A stretch of DNA of 42,169 nt, taken from assembly GCA_049999765.1 (NCBI GenBank), contig JBNGIQ010008735.1, positions 1 to 42,169 on the forward strand. The letters are read 5' to 3'. This document shows, piece after piece, positions 11,734 to 22,056 of this stretch. This DNA comes from Phaeoceros laevis. Lineage: Eukaryota; Anthocerotophyta; Anthocerotopsida; Notothyladales. Each line of letters opens with the position of its first letter. Positions within the stretch are counted from its first letter, which is position 1. Position numbers and translations under genes: made by a program. The notes under the pieces were generated by a model. It saw only the letters and a program-made list of their open reading frames with translations, did no database searches and was not told where the DNA came from.

Positions 11734-13247
11734 ATGACCTGTTTCTTCTGGATGCACACGGGATGTCAGCACCTTCTGCACAGTTAGCTGGGGTCAGTCC
11801 CTCTGTTGGTAGTGCTGGAGTAATACATATATGGCATATGAGGTTAGGACATCCAAATCCTACAAAGCTAAGTGCTATGGAGAAAACTGACCTGTACCCG
11901 GATGGGCTGCCGAAGAACTTGAGCAAGCTGCCATTTTGCGAGGCTTGCACATATCCAAAGCACCATGTCACTGCATTTCCGAAGGGAGGTGGCACTCGTG
12001 CAATAGGATTGCTGCAGCTGGTTCATGCTGACCTGTGCGGCCCTGTATCCAAAGACTCATTCGATGGAGGCAAGTACTTCTTGTCATTTATTGATGATTA
12101 CAGTCGATATGCACATGTGTATGTGCTGAAAAATAAAAGTGATGCATTTGAAAGCTTCAAACATTGCCAAGCATTGGTTGAGAGGCAGCTTGGAGTCAAA
12201 ATACTTTGTCTCCGTACTAACAATGGAGGAGAATTCGACTCCGACACTTTCAATGCATACTGTGAGTCCCTGGGCATTGCTAGATAGTTCACTATCCCTT
12301 ATAGTTCTTCTCAGAATGGAGTGGCCGAGCGGTGGAACAGGTCTGCACAAGACATCACGAGAGCATTGTTAAAACAAGCAAAATTGTCTATGGCCTATTG
12401 GGGAGAAGCAGTCAGCACAGCTGCATACCTACGTAACCACCTTCCGTCGAGTGCTGTGCAAGGACGCACACCTTATGAGCTTTGGTGCAATAAGATGCCT
12501 TCGATACAACATCTTCGAGTATTTGGAGCCCCTGTATACGCTCATGTCCCTAAGAAGAAGCGGGAGCATGCTAAGTTGTCAGATAGAGTAGTAAAGAGAG
12601 TGTTTATTGGCTATACTGATGGTATAAAAGCTTACAAGCTGTTTGATCCGGCTACTTGTCGGGTTCAGTATGCCAGAAGTGTTGTTTTTTATGAGGCTGC
12701 ACTCCTAAAAGTGCATGCATTCGATGACATGCCTACACCTCCTGCTCAAGGGGAGGACATGACAGCAATTAGTGATGACATTCCTAACATGGAGATATCC
12801 GGTGGTGCAGAGGACGATAGTTATGCTAAACCTATTGTGTTTGATCAGTCGGAGCACAACATGTCTTACAATGAGGAATCTTCGTATGAGCTGAATGAAC
12901 TTGACACTTTTGTTGAGGTTGCATGTGAGCCAGCTGAGCCAGTTGCTATGGAGCCTGCAACCGTGGAGGTGGAAGCACCTGAAATGGGCATACCTGCAGC
13001 AGCAGCAGTACTTGCATCCATGCCAAGGACGTCAGGCATGACTCGCACTGCACCCACTCCGTACCTACCTGAGCAGCGGACTGGACGTTACAATCGTACT
13101 AATTTTGATACAGGCACGGTTGTGAGTGTACCTCCAGTGGGGGACGTGCTGAGGAAGACGAGGTGTCCGGGGATGAAGAGCCTGACACACCAGCACTTGC
13201 TTCGTTGTTGGCTACAATGTAGACATGCCACCTGGATAATATGCTGA
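11691..13247 (+). pseudogene. Integrase region of element A pol
   Basis: GAG-pre-integrase and HHCC zinc finger (HMRLGHPNPTK ... CEACTYPKH) precede the catalytic core with HADLCGP and FIDDYSRY. The second catalytic Asp is replaced by Asn: RTNNGGEF here, RTDNGGEF in element B. A TAG at 12285-12287 interrupts the core. The same frame resumes with GVAERWNRS, carrying the catalytic Glu, then GYTDGIKAYKL and a long acidic linker. A frameshift near 13145 ends it. Integrase would insert element cDNA into the genome. This one is doubly disabled. Confidence 0.88.
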
Positions 13248-14294
13248 CAAATATGCTGACTGCAGCACAAGTGCATGCTGTGGCAGCAGCGAATGCGAAC
13301 CCAGCTGGCCCTTTAACCATGCGAGAAGTGTACAGTGGACCTGACCGAGCCGCCTGGAGAAAGGCAGTTGAGGATGAGTACAATTCAATCATCAAGAATG
13401 GTACTTGGACCCTGCAGGATTTGCCAAAGGGACGACGAGCAATCAGCAACAAGTGGGTCTTCAAGACCAAGTATAATGCAGATGGAAGTATCGAAAGATA
13501 CAAAGCAAGGCTGGTAGTGAGAGGGTTCTCCAGAGAGAGGGTGAGGATTACTTTGAAACCTTTGCCCACGTAGTCAAATTCCCTACTCTTCGCCTAGTCT
13601 TGGCAGTGGCAGCACACGAGGACCTAGATCTAGAACAGATGGATATACGTATCGCGTTCTTGAATGGAGACCCAGATGAGGAAATTTACATGGCCTAGCC
13701 TGAAGGGTATGTAAAGAAGGGGAGTGAGCAACTTGTGTGTAAGTTGCACAAGACCTTGTATGGCCTGAAAGAGAGTCCACGTGTGTGGCACACAAGGTTA
13801 GATGCATTCCTAATTAAATGTGGATTCAAGAGGGTTACAGCAGATGGTAATCTTTATATACTTAAAAGGAAGGGAGCTTACATACTGCTGTGGGTGTATG
13901 TCGATGATCTGATCATCGCTGCCACACCTGGACCCACAAGCCTACTAGCCACAATTAAAACCTTCTGAAATCAGAGTTCGAGATGTCAGATCTCGGCCCC
14001 CTTAAGTGGTGTTTGGGTGTTGAGATCATTCGCAACAGGAAGAAGCGAAGATTAAAGCTTTCACAAAAGAAGTACATTGATGACATGTTAAGGAAGTTCA
14101 ATCTTGCAGAAGCACATGGATCCAACACGCCTCTTGCTACAAGCATTAAGCTCACCAAGGAGCAAGCAGCAAGCAGTGCTGCAGAAAAACAGGAAATGGC
14201 ATCAATACCATACAAAGCAGCAGTCGGGACACTTATCTACTTGACGCGCTTGACGAGGGTGGACATCGCATTTCCTGTGCGTCTAGTGTCCTAG
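13241..14294 (+). pseudogene. Reverse transcriptase region of element A pol
   Basis: RT motifs are spread over shifted frames. WVFKTKYNADGSIERYKARL lies in 13241-13573. EQMDIRIAFLNG and YGLKESPRVW follow a shift near 13540 and a TAG at 13696-13698. The catalytic motif YVDDLIIA lies in 13735-13968. SDLGPLKWCLGVEI and the connection region lie in 13983-14294. YVDD itself is preserved. Confidence 0.88.
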
Positions 14295-14330
14295 TTTTTG
14301 GCTTCATACGGAAGAGACCATTGGACATAG

Positions 14331-14894
14331 GTGAAGCGCATGATGCGCTATTTAAAGTACACTGCAAGTTTCTCCATCAGGTACAGGCTGAGTGACGGAA
14401 AAATACTAGTATTGGAGGGTTTATGCGACAGTGATTGGGCAGCAGACCCTGACAGTCGCAAGTCAGTGGCTTACGTGTTTGTGCTTGCAGGAGGACCAGT
14501 TTCATGGTGGTGTAAGAAAAATGCAAACATTTGTCTATCAAGTACAGAAGCCCAATACAAAACTCTTACAGTGGCTGCCAAGGAGGCAGTGTGGGATTGC
14601 TGGAGCTTGGATGATGTTGGGTAGACATAGCTGGAGGCTACAAAATTGTTCTGTGACAATCAGGGAGCGATTGCATTAGCAAAAAATCCTGTTTTTCATT
14701 CTAGGACAAAACATATAGAAGTCCACCATCACTTTATTCGTGATGTGGTGGCAAGAGGCAAGATCCAGTTGCATTACATCAACACATCCGAAAACTTGGC
14801 TGACATCTTGACGAAGGCATTGCCGGTAGACCAACACAGGAAGCACTGCATCCGGCTTGGCCTTGTGCCTGAAGAAGATGGCACAGAAACATAG
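14331..14894 (+). pseudogene. RNase H region of element A pol
   Basis: Carries copia RNase H motifs CDSDWAADPDSRKS, LSSTEAQY and FCDNQGAIALAKNP, ending with the usual ADILTKALP block. Two in-frame TAGs (14622-14624 and 14628-14630) split the domain between the AKEAVW block and the CDNQGAI block. Confidence 0.88.
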
Positions 14895-15243
14895 ATTAGG
14901 TTGCAGCTATTCTAGAATGCATGCATATATGCTTGATTATCGTTGATTCCAGAACACACCTGGTCAGTGGTCAGCCTTGCAAGTCTGTGTGCATGTCTGG
15001 AACTGCACAGTGAACACACAACGTAGGTTAGAATATCACGGCTGCATAACACACACAGAGAAGATGAAGACAGGCGAGCACACATACCGTATTGGCTTGT
15101 GAAAGTAGTAGGCGTGCTGCAGGAGACTGTGGTGCGCACAAATCGCAAGCCAGTGCGGCGGCAGAAGAATGATGTTGGCGCCCAATTCACTCCTCTGCAG
15201 GTTAGCACACAACTATGGCAGAAGTGCCCAGCAGGCAGTCTTG

Positions 15244-15267
15244 CCCTGAACCCTAAACCCTAAACCC
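15244..15267 (-). repeat. Interstitial telomere-like repeat (TTTAGGG)n
   Basis: Read on the + strand the segment is CCCTGAA CCCTAAA CCCTAAA CCC: two perfect and one imperfect copy of the plant-type telomere unit. Confidence 0.8.
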
Positions 15268-15493
15268 GTCTCTCCAGCGATAAGAACTCAGAATCAGAAA
15301 AGGAGAGATGGTTGTCAATCCATGCAGCTACGACAGCCTCTGCGATCACAGTCTTGGGTGAAAAATCATGCTCCACCACAATCCTGGCAGTTAAGCACTC
15401 AGCATGGTGAAGCAAAGTGCCACTGCTATCGTGAATGAAGCTGAGAAGGTCGGTGAGGAATCGGAGCAGCGGTAAAAGCCTGGTGGATAACAT
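15260..15493 (-). CDS. Antisense ORF in the 3' region of element A
   Basis: A 77-codon frame starting MLSTRLLPLLRFLTDLLSF runs opposite to the element, between RNase H and the 3' LTR, and its stop codon falls within the telomere-like repeat. The N-terminal third is hydrophobic/amphipathic. No family is recognised. Some plant gypsy elements carry extra antisense ORFs in this position, but I know of no established link to copia. It may be a chance frame. Confidence 0.25.
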   Translation of the reverse strand: MLSTRLLPLLRFLTDLLSFIHDSSGTLLHHAECLTARIVVEHDFSPKTVIAEAVVAAWIDNHLSFSDSEFLSLERRV

Positions 15494-15575
15494 CGTGACA
15501 GGCAGAGCGCAGTGGAGCGCAGCGTAATCGGAAGTGGAGAAGGCAGAATGACCGGCGGCGGCGGAAGTTTTCGTC

Positions 15576-15584
15576 GAGTGGGGG
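15576..15584 (+). other. Polypurine tract, element A
   Basis: GAGTGGGGG immediately precedes the 3' LTR start TGTTGG, the expected position for the plus-strand primer. It closely resembles the tract of element D (GAGTGGGAG). Confidence 0.85.
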
Positions 15585-15821
15585 TGTTGGGAAAACCCTA
15601 ACCCCTGCGTAGGGTTTAATTAACTTTAACTATACGACTCAAACTCTAGTTGATATACATAGGTTAGTTAGAAGTTAGCTGAAAGGTGATGGTTACAAGC
15701 GTCACCTGTCCCGAGACACAAGTGTTGCCGGCGCACATGGATTTCTTGTCTTTCGTTCCCCTTTCTTGCAATGCACTAGCTTCACGCTATAAGATCAAAT
15801 GCATACCTAGTTTTTACAACA
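15585..15821 (+). repeat. 3' LTR of element A
   Basis: A 237-bp LTR starts TGTTG and ends CAACA, a 5-bp terminal inverted repeat. It contains the telo-box AAACCCTAA at 15593-15601 near its start and TATAAGATC at 15788-15796. It is of similar length and sequence to the element B LTR (238 bp). Confidence 0.9.
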
Positions 15822-16332
15822 TGAAGCATTCCATAGTTAGCAAATATGCTCGTAACAGGTCAGCCAAATGGAACCTTAAAGTATTTTAAATGAAAGCCGT
15901 AAAAGACCATGTAGTATACCAAGTAGCCATGTGCGGGACTTAGGCTGCCATTCAAAAATAGCAGCTTGGCATTAGTCACATATGGCTCTCAGAATACGAA
16001 AACAAGGTTATAGGATTGGTGCATGGCATTTCTGGGCGACTGAACAGCTTCTAGCAATATGTATGCTAAAGACATGAAAGTCTATTCATACTGATTTGGA
16101 TAATGAACCACATACCACACAGGTTTGCGCATTCAGAGGACTATGTAGAGAATACTATACTTGTAGCTTGTCATGAGTATAAGCTTGAGACTTTGTACTT
16201 ACGAGAAGCCTTGCAAAAATACTAGTCAGGGCTAGTAAAGGCTGACAATGGAAAAGTAGCAAAGCAATGAATAAAATGCTAGATTCGATTCTTACACACC
16301 ATTTTTTAGTATGCCATACATACCAAAAAAGG

Positions 16333-16387
16333 AGACACACACACACAACCCAGGAACACCGGGTGTGTTTTTTGTGACATACATACA
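16333..16387 (-). repeat. Dispersed CA-rich motif R2, copy 3
   Basis: Reverse complement gives GGTGTTCCTGGGTTGTGTGTG, as at 2461-2500. The + strand continues GGGTGTG...GACATACATACAG, as at 7539-7575, so this copy links the other two. Confidence 0.5.
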
Positions 16388-16937
16388 GTTCAAAAGACTA
16401 GATGTTTACATTGTCCTAGATGGGGACTTGACAAGATATGATCTAAAGACAAATTTTCCCTAAGGCCAGCCACCAAGGTTTTGAAGACTATCCTGTTCTT
16501 GGGTATTTAGACATGTGTAGGTATCTGACAATGTTGCCTCCGTGGAGTGATGTTGCAGGTTTACTAAAAGTCGTGACATCAGCCATCAAGCCACCAGTGG
16601 CATTGGTCACCCAGGTTAACAACGTATTTGGAATCCAGGCAAGCAGCAGCGAGCATCTCAGAAAAACAGATGTTTGCAAAAAATTCTGAGCATTCAAATT
16701 ATCAAACAGGTATCGAGAAGTGTCATTGCTTTTCGGTGTTGAAGTAGAAGGCAACACGTATTAACGTGTGCCTGCTCCTTCTACCGTTCAGGGTTTTAGA
16801 AACGAAAGCAAACGAAAAGCAATCAAAGACATGTTTATATGAACTCAAGTTCACAAGCACCGGTTTATGGAGTGCAGGGGCACCATTCCGCTCTCCGACG
16901 ACCGCATCAGCAATGCAGGCAGTTGTAGGGTGAGTAC

Positions 16938-17015
16938 AGCCCTCAATTCCCCCTTCATCAGTACCAAAGGAATCTCATTGCTTGGATTTCTGGCAGCTGT
17001 GTTGGTAGATCCAAG
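16938..17015 (+). repeat. Dispersed repeat R1, copy d
   Basis: Best overall match to the other three copies. Similarity to copy c continues downstream through the TTGGTAGAYC and CCTGCA blocks. Confidence 0.6.
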
Positions 17016-17559
17016 TCCTGCAATGCCTTATGCTTAGAATCAGCAACTCCTATCTATGTAAACGGCATGCAGCATGGTCTATTTACTAACTAAAAACATT
17101 TTTCATAAGGACAAGTCACAGCATAACTCATTCTGAAGATCGTTTGTCCATTCTTGTGTTGTCAAGCATGGCTACGGGCGGATCAGACATCAGCATATTC
17201 AGTAGTGTAAGCATGTAAATCATAAATGCCAGCAACAGAGTCATCTGATCGAAGAAACTTTGCAAACGCAGTGACAGCTAAGTATCTCAAAAATTGTTCG
17301 TATCAACAAACGTAGAGAAAGTCCAAACCTGTTGTGTCATTGTATCGCTCACAAGCTCACGGCTACTACTCTTCCCTGCAGGATTTGGCCTTACTTGAAT
17401 CCGTTTGCCCGTTGCCAAGTTAAAAACCAGGGTAGGGGCTGGGAAATCAGATGCAGCTACAAAGGGAATCGCAAGCACAGTAGAGCAGAAGCCCATATAA
17501 TGGAAGACTGGAGCACTGCTAGTATCGAGCCCCAAGGAGGTGCCCAACACTAAGCCAGA

Positions 17560-17950
17560 GGAGAGTCAGTGCCAACTATTAAAAGGACAGTAGCTCAGGA
17601 TCTGAGGCTCAAGGAATCTGACAGTACCAAGGGTAAAGGAACAGAAAACGAGAATGTGGCAGGAACTGAGAATGCCAAGGGTCAGGGGACAACGAAGAAA
17701 AACAGAAATGTAACAGTAGTTGAGAATGCCAAGGGCCAAGGAGCAAAAAATGTCAAGGAGCGAGGAATGTCAAGGAGCTGAGAATGCCAAGGCTCAAGAA
17801 GTTGTAAAGAACTGAGAAGAGCTGAAAAAACTGAGGGCTAAGGAGCAAATGGCAGTGGATTGACAAAGGCAAAGGTACACGACTAGGTTGCAACCAAGGG
17901 CCAGGGAGCACAAATCATGAGAGGCAAGTACCCAAGGGCTAAGGAGTGGT
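17560..17950 (+). repeat. Degenerate minisatellite, AATGCCAAGG/GGCCAAGGAGCA units
   Basis: Words such as GAGAATGCCAAGGG, GGCCAAGGAGCA and AAGGAACTGAGAATG recur at irregular intervals of about 20-50 bases. Part of it is open as a 70-codon Lys/Asn/Gly-rich frame (17569-17781). Its composition reflects the repeat and I do not call it a gene. Confidence 0.55.
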
Positions 17951-18596
17951 GAAGTAGTGCATTAAGCTTTAGCTTAAATAGAGTCTGTGAGCACACATTC
18001 CTGTTTACAGCAAAGGGACATGGAGAGAGAAAAAGAGAGCGAAAGTGAGGGAAAATGCTTGTGCTAATAATTCATCATGGTGGCAAACGAAAGATCTGGT
18101 AAGCCTATTTCTAGTTCTAACTTCTGTGTGCTGTAAAATCAGGGCATGGATTTCAGGTGGAGACTGACCCTGCAGCAGGACAATCCAGGTGGCAGTGTCT
18201 TGGAATCTGTTGGTACCCAAAAATGGTTCTCAGGCATTAATCATCTGACTGCGATGGCTGACTTTGGTGTAAGGCATCATTGCCAAGGCAAATCATTCAT
18301 GGCCACCTGTTCACTCAGGGCTAGGCTGCCGTTGAGGCTTTAATGCCCTTACCCAATTAGTTAGCATGCTTGTCTTAGAAACATTTTTTCAGATTCATAG
18401 GGCATGAGCCTTATACAGCTGTCTGGCAGTCTGACCAGGAAATTATCTTTCCAACATGCCATGTTATCCCACATCATGTTGGCTGTGAGCATCGTGTACC
18501 ATTTCTGCACACTAGTGTCATTTTTTGGACACGTGTTTGTCTCAAAAAATCACGAACTGTTCACAAGCATAAGATAACCTCAAATTACCCTGCATT

Positions 18597-18834
18597 TGTT
18601 GGGGAAAACCCTAAACCCCAAATAGGGTTAAGTAGGTTTGTTTAACTTAGACGACACAAACTCTAGTTAGGTGTATGGTTCAATAGACAACTGTAGGTGA
18701 CGGTTAAATAACCGTCACTTGTCCCGAGACATAGCTGCCGGCACACACACACATTTTCTTGTCTTGGCTCCCCTTCTTCTTGCAATACACGCTCATGCGC
18801 TATAAGATCTAATGCGCTTCTAGTCCTTACAACA
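18597..18834 (+). repeat. 5' LTR of element B
   Basis: A 238-bp LTR, TGTTG...CAACA, related to the LTRs of A. It contains the telo-box AAACCCTAA at 18606-18614 and a candidate TATA box TATAAGATCT at 18801-18810. Confidence 0.88.
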
Positions 18835-18847
18835 TGGTATCAGAGCC
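18835..18847 (+). other. Primer-binding site, element B
   Basis: TGGTATCAGAGCC abuts the LTR end, matching initiator tRNA-Met. Confidence 0.92.
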
Positions 18848-18868
18848 ACTAGCACACAATTCTTTGCT

Positions 18869-19198
18869 ATGGCGGGACCTGATCCAAGAATCATGTATTG
18901 GGTAGGCTAGCTTGAGTATCTACACCCGCTCCTCGATGCAGACTTCGAAGTGCTGATCCGAGGCGCTATCAGGGGCATTCTTTGGAGGAAGAGATGCGCA
19001 TACGCAGGTGCGGCTTCCGGATGCAGAAGGCACCGCATCGGAAGGTGCAGGTGGTATTGCGCCGAAGAGCGTGAGGCGCCTGCGTACAGCAAGAGCACTG
19101 TTAGGCAAGGCGTTGCAGGTGCGAAGGGTGCGGAAATGACAAGGAAGAATGCTGGTATTGTGGCAGGATCGCTACCGCATCGGACACTTACCTGTTAG
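18869..19198 (+). pseudogene. Leader ORF0 of element B
   Basis: ATG 18869 is the first after the primer-binding site. The frame (MAGPDPRIMYWV...) runs to a TAG at 19196-19198, with one internal TAG at 18908-18910 where element A has an Arg codon. Without that stop it would be a 109-residue protein. The first third contains the aromatic/acidic segment LEYLHPLLDADFEVLI, and the second half is basic with several Cys. The next ORF starts two bases after the terminal stop, in another frame, exactly as in A. No known domain. It is placed where a Gag-accessory or leader peptide would be. Confidence 0.5.
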
Positions 19199-19200
19199 GC

Positions 19201-21033
19201 ATGGACCAGAGACGCAGCCGGACTGGAAGGCATCGTTGTGGAAGACAACTCACTCGCCTTGATCAGTGCGAGGCTAGGACACGAGGGCGCCACTCGCCTG
19301 ATGAGTTCTTGGCGTACAGGTCACGGCAGTCAAGTTTCTCTCCTGCACAATCACACTTTCCACGCCGTCAACGTCACATTTATGCACAACCGATAGAGGA
19401 GTTTGGTCATACCAGAAGTTACTGTCCTCGTCGATTTCCAGCATATTCACAGCACCGGCAAGCACCTAGGCCATGACATGAGACAACACAGTCGGACTTC
19501 TGTAGGTTTCAGCAGACGAAGCATAGATTAGAAGTCCATTTAGTTGCTAGTTTAGTGCGTAATGCAGATACAGCAGCAATTAGGAGGTCAGAGTTTGTGT
19601 TCAAAGCTTTGGATACGATACGTGTGCAATTAGAGTGCATTAGCAATAGATTGAAATTATCTGAGACCACTAATGTGCTAGACTGTGTACATGTGAATGT
19701 AAAAGAATCCAAAGTCTTGAAGCCCGAACACATACCTCACTCTGGTATTTACAAGTGTTGTATCGAATGTCTTAATGCTATTTCATGTCCAATGAATGCA
19801 CCTGTTGAGGGTGCAGATCAGCCCCCATCTTTCTGAAATCTGGAGGAAAGCTCAGACGACGGTTTTGACCAGGCCCTTGAGTGGAAAATACTTGAGAGCA
19901 TCGGAAACTTGTTCCTGGAAAGTGATTCTGACATGGAGGAAACCGATGAGCAACGTCGTGAGCGGGAAAAGTGTGAGAAGGAAAGGCGTGACAAAGCAAG
20001 CGCAGAAAAGGAGAGAGAAGACAAGGAGCAAGATGACAAGCTCCCAGTTGTTAAAATTGATTTGAAGGAAAAAGACAGGCTTACCAGCGGTGTAAACTAC
20101 GAAGTTTGGGTGATGCGGATGCGAGGTTTCCTGCGAGAGGCGCAGCTGTGGGAGTATGTGACAGGAGGCAATCCACGACCTGACAGGGATGATCTGTTTG
20201 GGAGTCCCTCCTCCTGCAGATATACTCGAATATCACCTGAACAGAAACGCTGGGACAAGTTTGATGAAAAGGCACAAAGTGTCATTAGAATAGGCCTAAG
20301 TGAGCAAATGGCCATGAGTGTAATTGATGCTAGGACTGCAAAAGAAATGTGGGACCACCTCGCCATGGTCTACCATGCTAAAGACATGATGACGAGGATG
20401 GCTGCACAGACCAAGTTTCACTCTTTGAGCATGAGAGAGGCTGAACCCATTGATCAGTTTGGAGCACGATTTAGAGTTGCACGACAAAAACTGGAGCAAG
20501 CTGGAGGACAAGTTAAGGAGCAGGATGCATGCATGAGGTTTCTTGCATCATTACCTCCAAGTTACTTGCACTTTGTCTCTAGTCAGAATGCTGTTTTGCG
20601 CATGGCGAAGCAGCTAGCTCTTGTTGTGCATGTAGATAAAGAGGAAATCCCTGCTTTGGAGTTTAATGAGTTGGTCGGTGCTCTCCTGCAAGAGGAGGTG
20701 ACTAGGCATTCTGCTAAACCACCAAGGAGTCAGGCACTCTTCACAGCTAGGCCAAAGGGGCCACGGAGACCTGGACAGCCACAAAGCAACAGGTTTGTCA
20801 GCAACAAAGGCAAGTGGTCAGGTGCAAGCGGATCTGGAGATGGGTCTGCATCTAAGAAACGATCTAGCAATTGTAATTGGTGCGGCCTTCCCAACCATTG
20901 GGAGAGAGACTGCAGGAAGAAGAAGAACAACGAACTTAGGCAGGTTCCCATGCCTAAGGCACATTCGGTTGCCAAGAAGGAGAAAACGTCACCTTCGGTG
21001 TTGCTTGTTTGTTCCCCTCCTAGGCAGATCTGA
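19201..21033 (+). pseudogene. gag of element B with long Arg-rich N-terminal extension
   Basis: One reading frame covers 19201-21033 with two TGA stops (19474-19476 and 19834-19836). The N-terminal part is Arg-rich (MDQRRSRTGRHRCGRQ). The middle carries IYKCCIECLNAISC. Then come the acidic LEESSDDGFDQALEW and a charged coiled-coil-like stretch (EQRREREKCEKERRDK). The uninterrupted last section starts at ATG 19909 (374 codons). It contains the copia capsid region (KEKDRLTSGVNYEVW, IGLSEQMAM, FLASLPPSY) and zinc knuckle CNWCGLPNHWERDC. A frameshift near 21020 separates it from protease. Translation could in principle start at 19909, giving an ordinary-length Gag. Confidence 0.75.
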
Positions 21034-21106
21034 TCCCAAGGCTGCATCAACATCTGGATCAGAAGCTGAGTGTTGCACTGAGGGTGGCAAGCATAAGAAG
21101 TTTTGA

Positions 21107-21412
21107 TTTGCTCACCAGGCTCTCACTGTTTTCCTGAATGCAGCAAGTGCTTGTGAAGGAAGCTGGTATGTTGACTTAGGGGCTACAATGCATATCTGTT
21201 GTGATAGATCAGTGTTCGCAAGCTACGTGCCTGATGCTAGTGCACAAAAAGTTCTCTTAGGAGATAACAGTCAGTTGGACATAAGGGGAGTAGGGGAGGT
21301 TAGTTTAAGCCTCAAGAATGGTGGAGTACTTACACTTGAGAATGTACTACACGTCCCCTCAATCACTAAAAACTTGTTGTCAATGCACCAACTAAAAAAA
21401 CATCTTTGCTGA
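21107..21412 (+). pseudogene. Protease region of element B pol
   Basis: The frame opens after a TGA (21104-21106) and contains WYVDLGATMH, then VLHVPSITKNLLSM. The aspartic protease triad DSG is changed to DLG, which should abolish activity. A shift in an A-run near 21390-21400 moves integrase to another frame. Confidence 0.8.
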
Positions 21413-21431
21413 AGTTGTCTTTAAGAAGTCC

Positions 21432-22056
21432 ATGTGCTTCATTAAGCAGTCAAGCAAAACAGTGGCTGTCGGAAGATTGGTGCATGACCTGTTTCTATTG
21501 GATGCACAAAGTGTGCCTGCACCATCTGCACAATTAGCTGGGGTTAGTGCATCAGTTGGAAGTGCAGGGGTGTCACACATATGGCATATGAGGCTAGGCC
21601 ATCCAAATCCTACAAAGCTAAGTGCTATGGAGAAGACTAACCTGTATTCAGATGGGCTGCCAAAGAACATGAGCAAGCTACCATTTTGTGAAGCCTGCAC
21701 ATATGCCAAGCACCATGTTACAGCATTTCCTAAGGGAGGGGGTACACTTGAAACAGGACTGTTGCAACTAGTGCATGCTGACCTGTGCGGGCCTGTGTCC
21801 AAGGATTCCTTCGGAGGCGGCAAGTATTTCTTGTCATTCATTGATGACTATAGTAGATATGCACATGTGTATGTGCTGAAAAACAGAAGTGATGCCTTCG
21901 AAAGTTTCAAACATTACCAAGAACTTGTCGAGAGGCAGCTGGGAGTGAAGATCCTTTGCCTTCGAACTGACAACGGAGGAGAATTCAACTCCGACGCTTT
22001 TAATGCATACTGCGAGTCTCTTGGCATTGTGAGACAGTTCACAGTCCCGTACAGTT
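21432..22056 (+). pseudogene. Integrase of element B, part 1 (before insertion of C)
   Basis: Contains the HHCC finger (HMRLGHPNPTK ... CEACTYAKH), HADLCGP (first catalytic Asp), FIDDYSRY and RTDNGGEF (second catalytic Asp present). The frame runs into the LTR of C at 22057, picking up a few foreign codons before a stop at 22077-22079. Confidence 0.9.
22052..22056. other. Target-site duplication of element C, left copy
   Basis: CAGTT here and at 27318-27322 flank element C. Element A has the corresponding uninterrupted sequence without a duplication. Confidence 0.92.

Larger units (their letters stand above)
14895..15575. other. Long 3' untranslated region of element A
   Basis: About 680 bases separate RNase H from the polypurine tract, much longer than in C (about 30) or D (about 155). 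It holds a telomere-like repeat at 15244-15267 and an antisense open frame at 15260-15493. The extra length could be an acquired segment. Confidence 0.5.
9253..15821 (+). mobile_element. Copia element A, degenerate, 5' LTR truncated
   Basis: A full-order Ty1/copia element: partial 5' LTR, primer-binding site, leader ORFs, gag, protease, integrase, reverse transcriptase, RNase H, polypurine tract and 3' LTR. All coding parts contain stops or frameshifts. Over the comparable 168 bases the LTRs differ at about ten positions plus one indel, so this is an old copy. It belongs to the same family as element B (related LTRs and closely similar proteins). No target-site duplication can be tested, because the outer end of the 5' LTR is missing. 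Confidence 0.92.
15822..18596. other. Spacer between elements A and B, non-coding
   Basis: No coding frame with recognisable domains and no RNA gene. It holds repeat R2 copy 3, repeat R1 copy d and a minisatellite at 17560-17950, listed separately. Nothing else was recognised. Confidence 0.5.

Noticed and set aside
15244-15267. Chromosome end or telomere
   Set aside because: Only about three units, inside a retroelement with sequence continuing on both sides. It is interstitial.
8036-15840. Similarity of TGAARCATTCCAT at 8040 and 15822 as a target duplication of element A
   Set aside because: The 8040 site is over 1.2 kb from the truncated 5' LTR and the match is about 13 bases with a mismatch. 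Probably chance.
17569-17781. 70-codon Lys/Gly/Asn-rich frame
   Set aside because: It follows the unit of a degenerate minisatellite.
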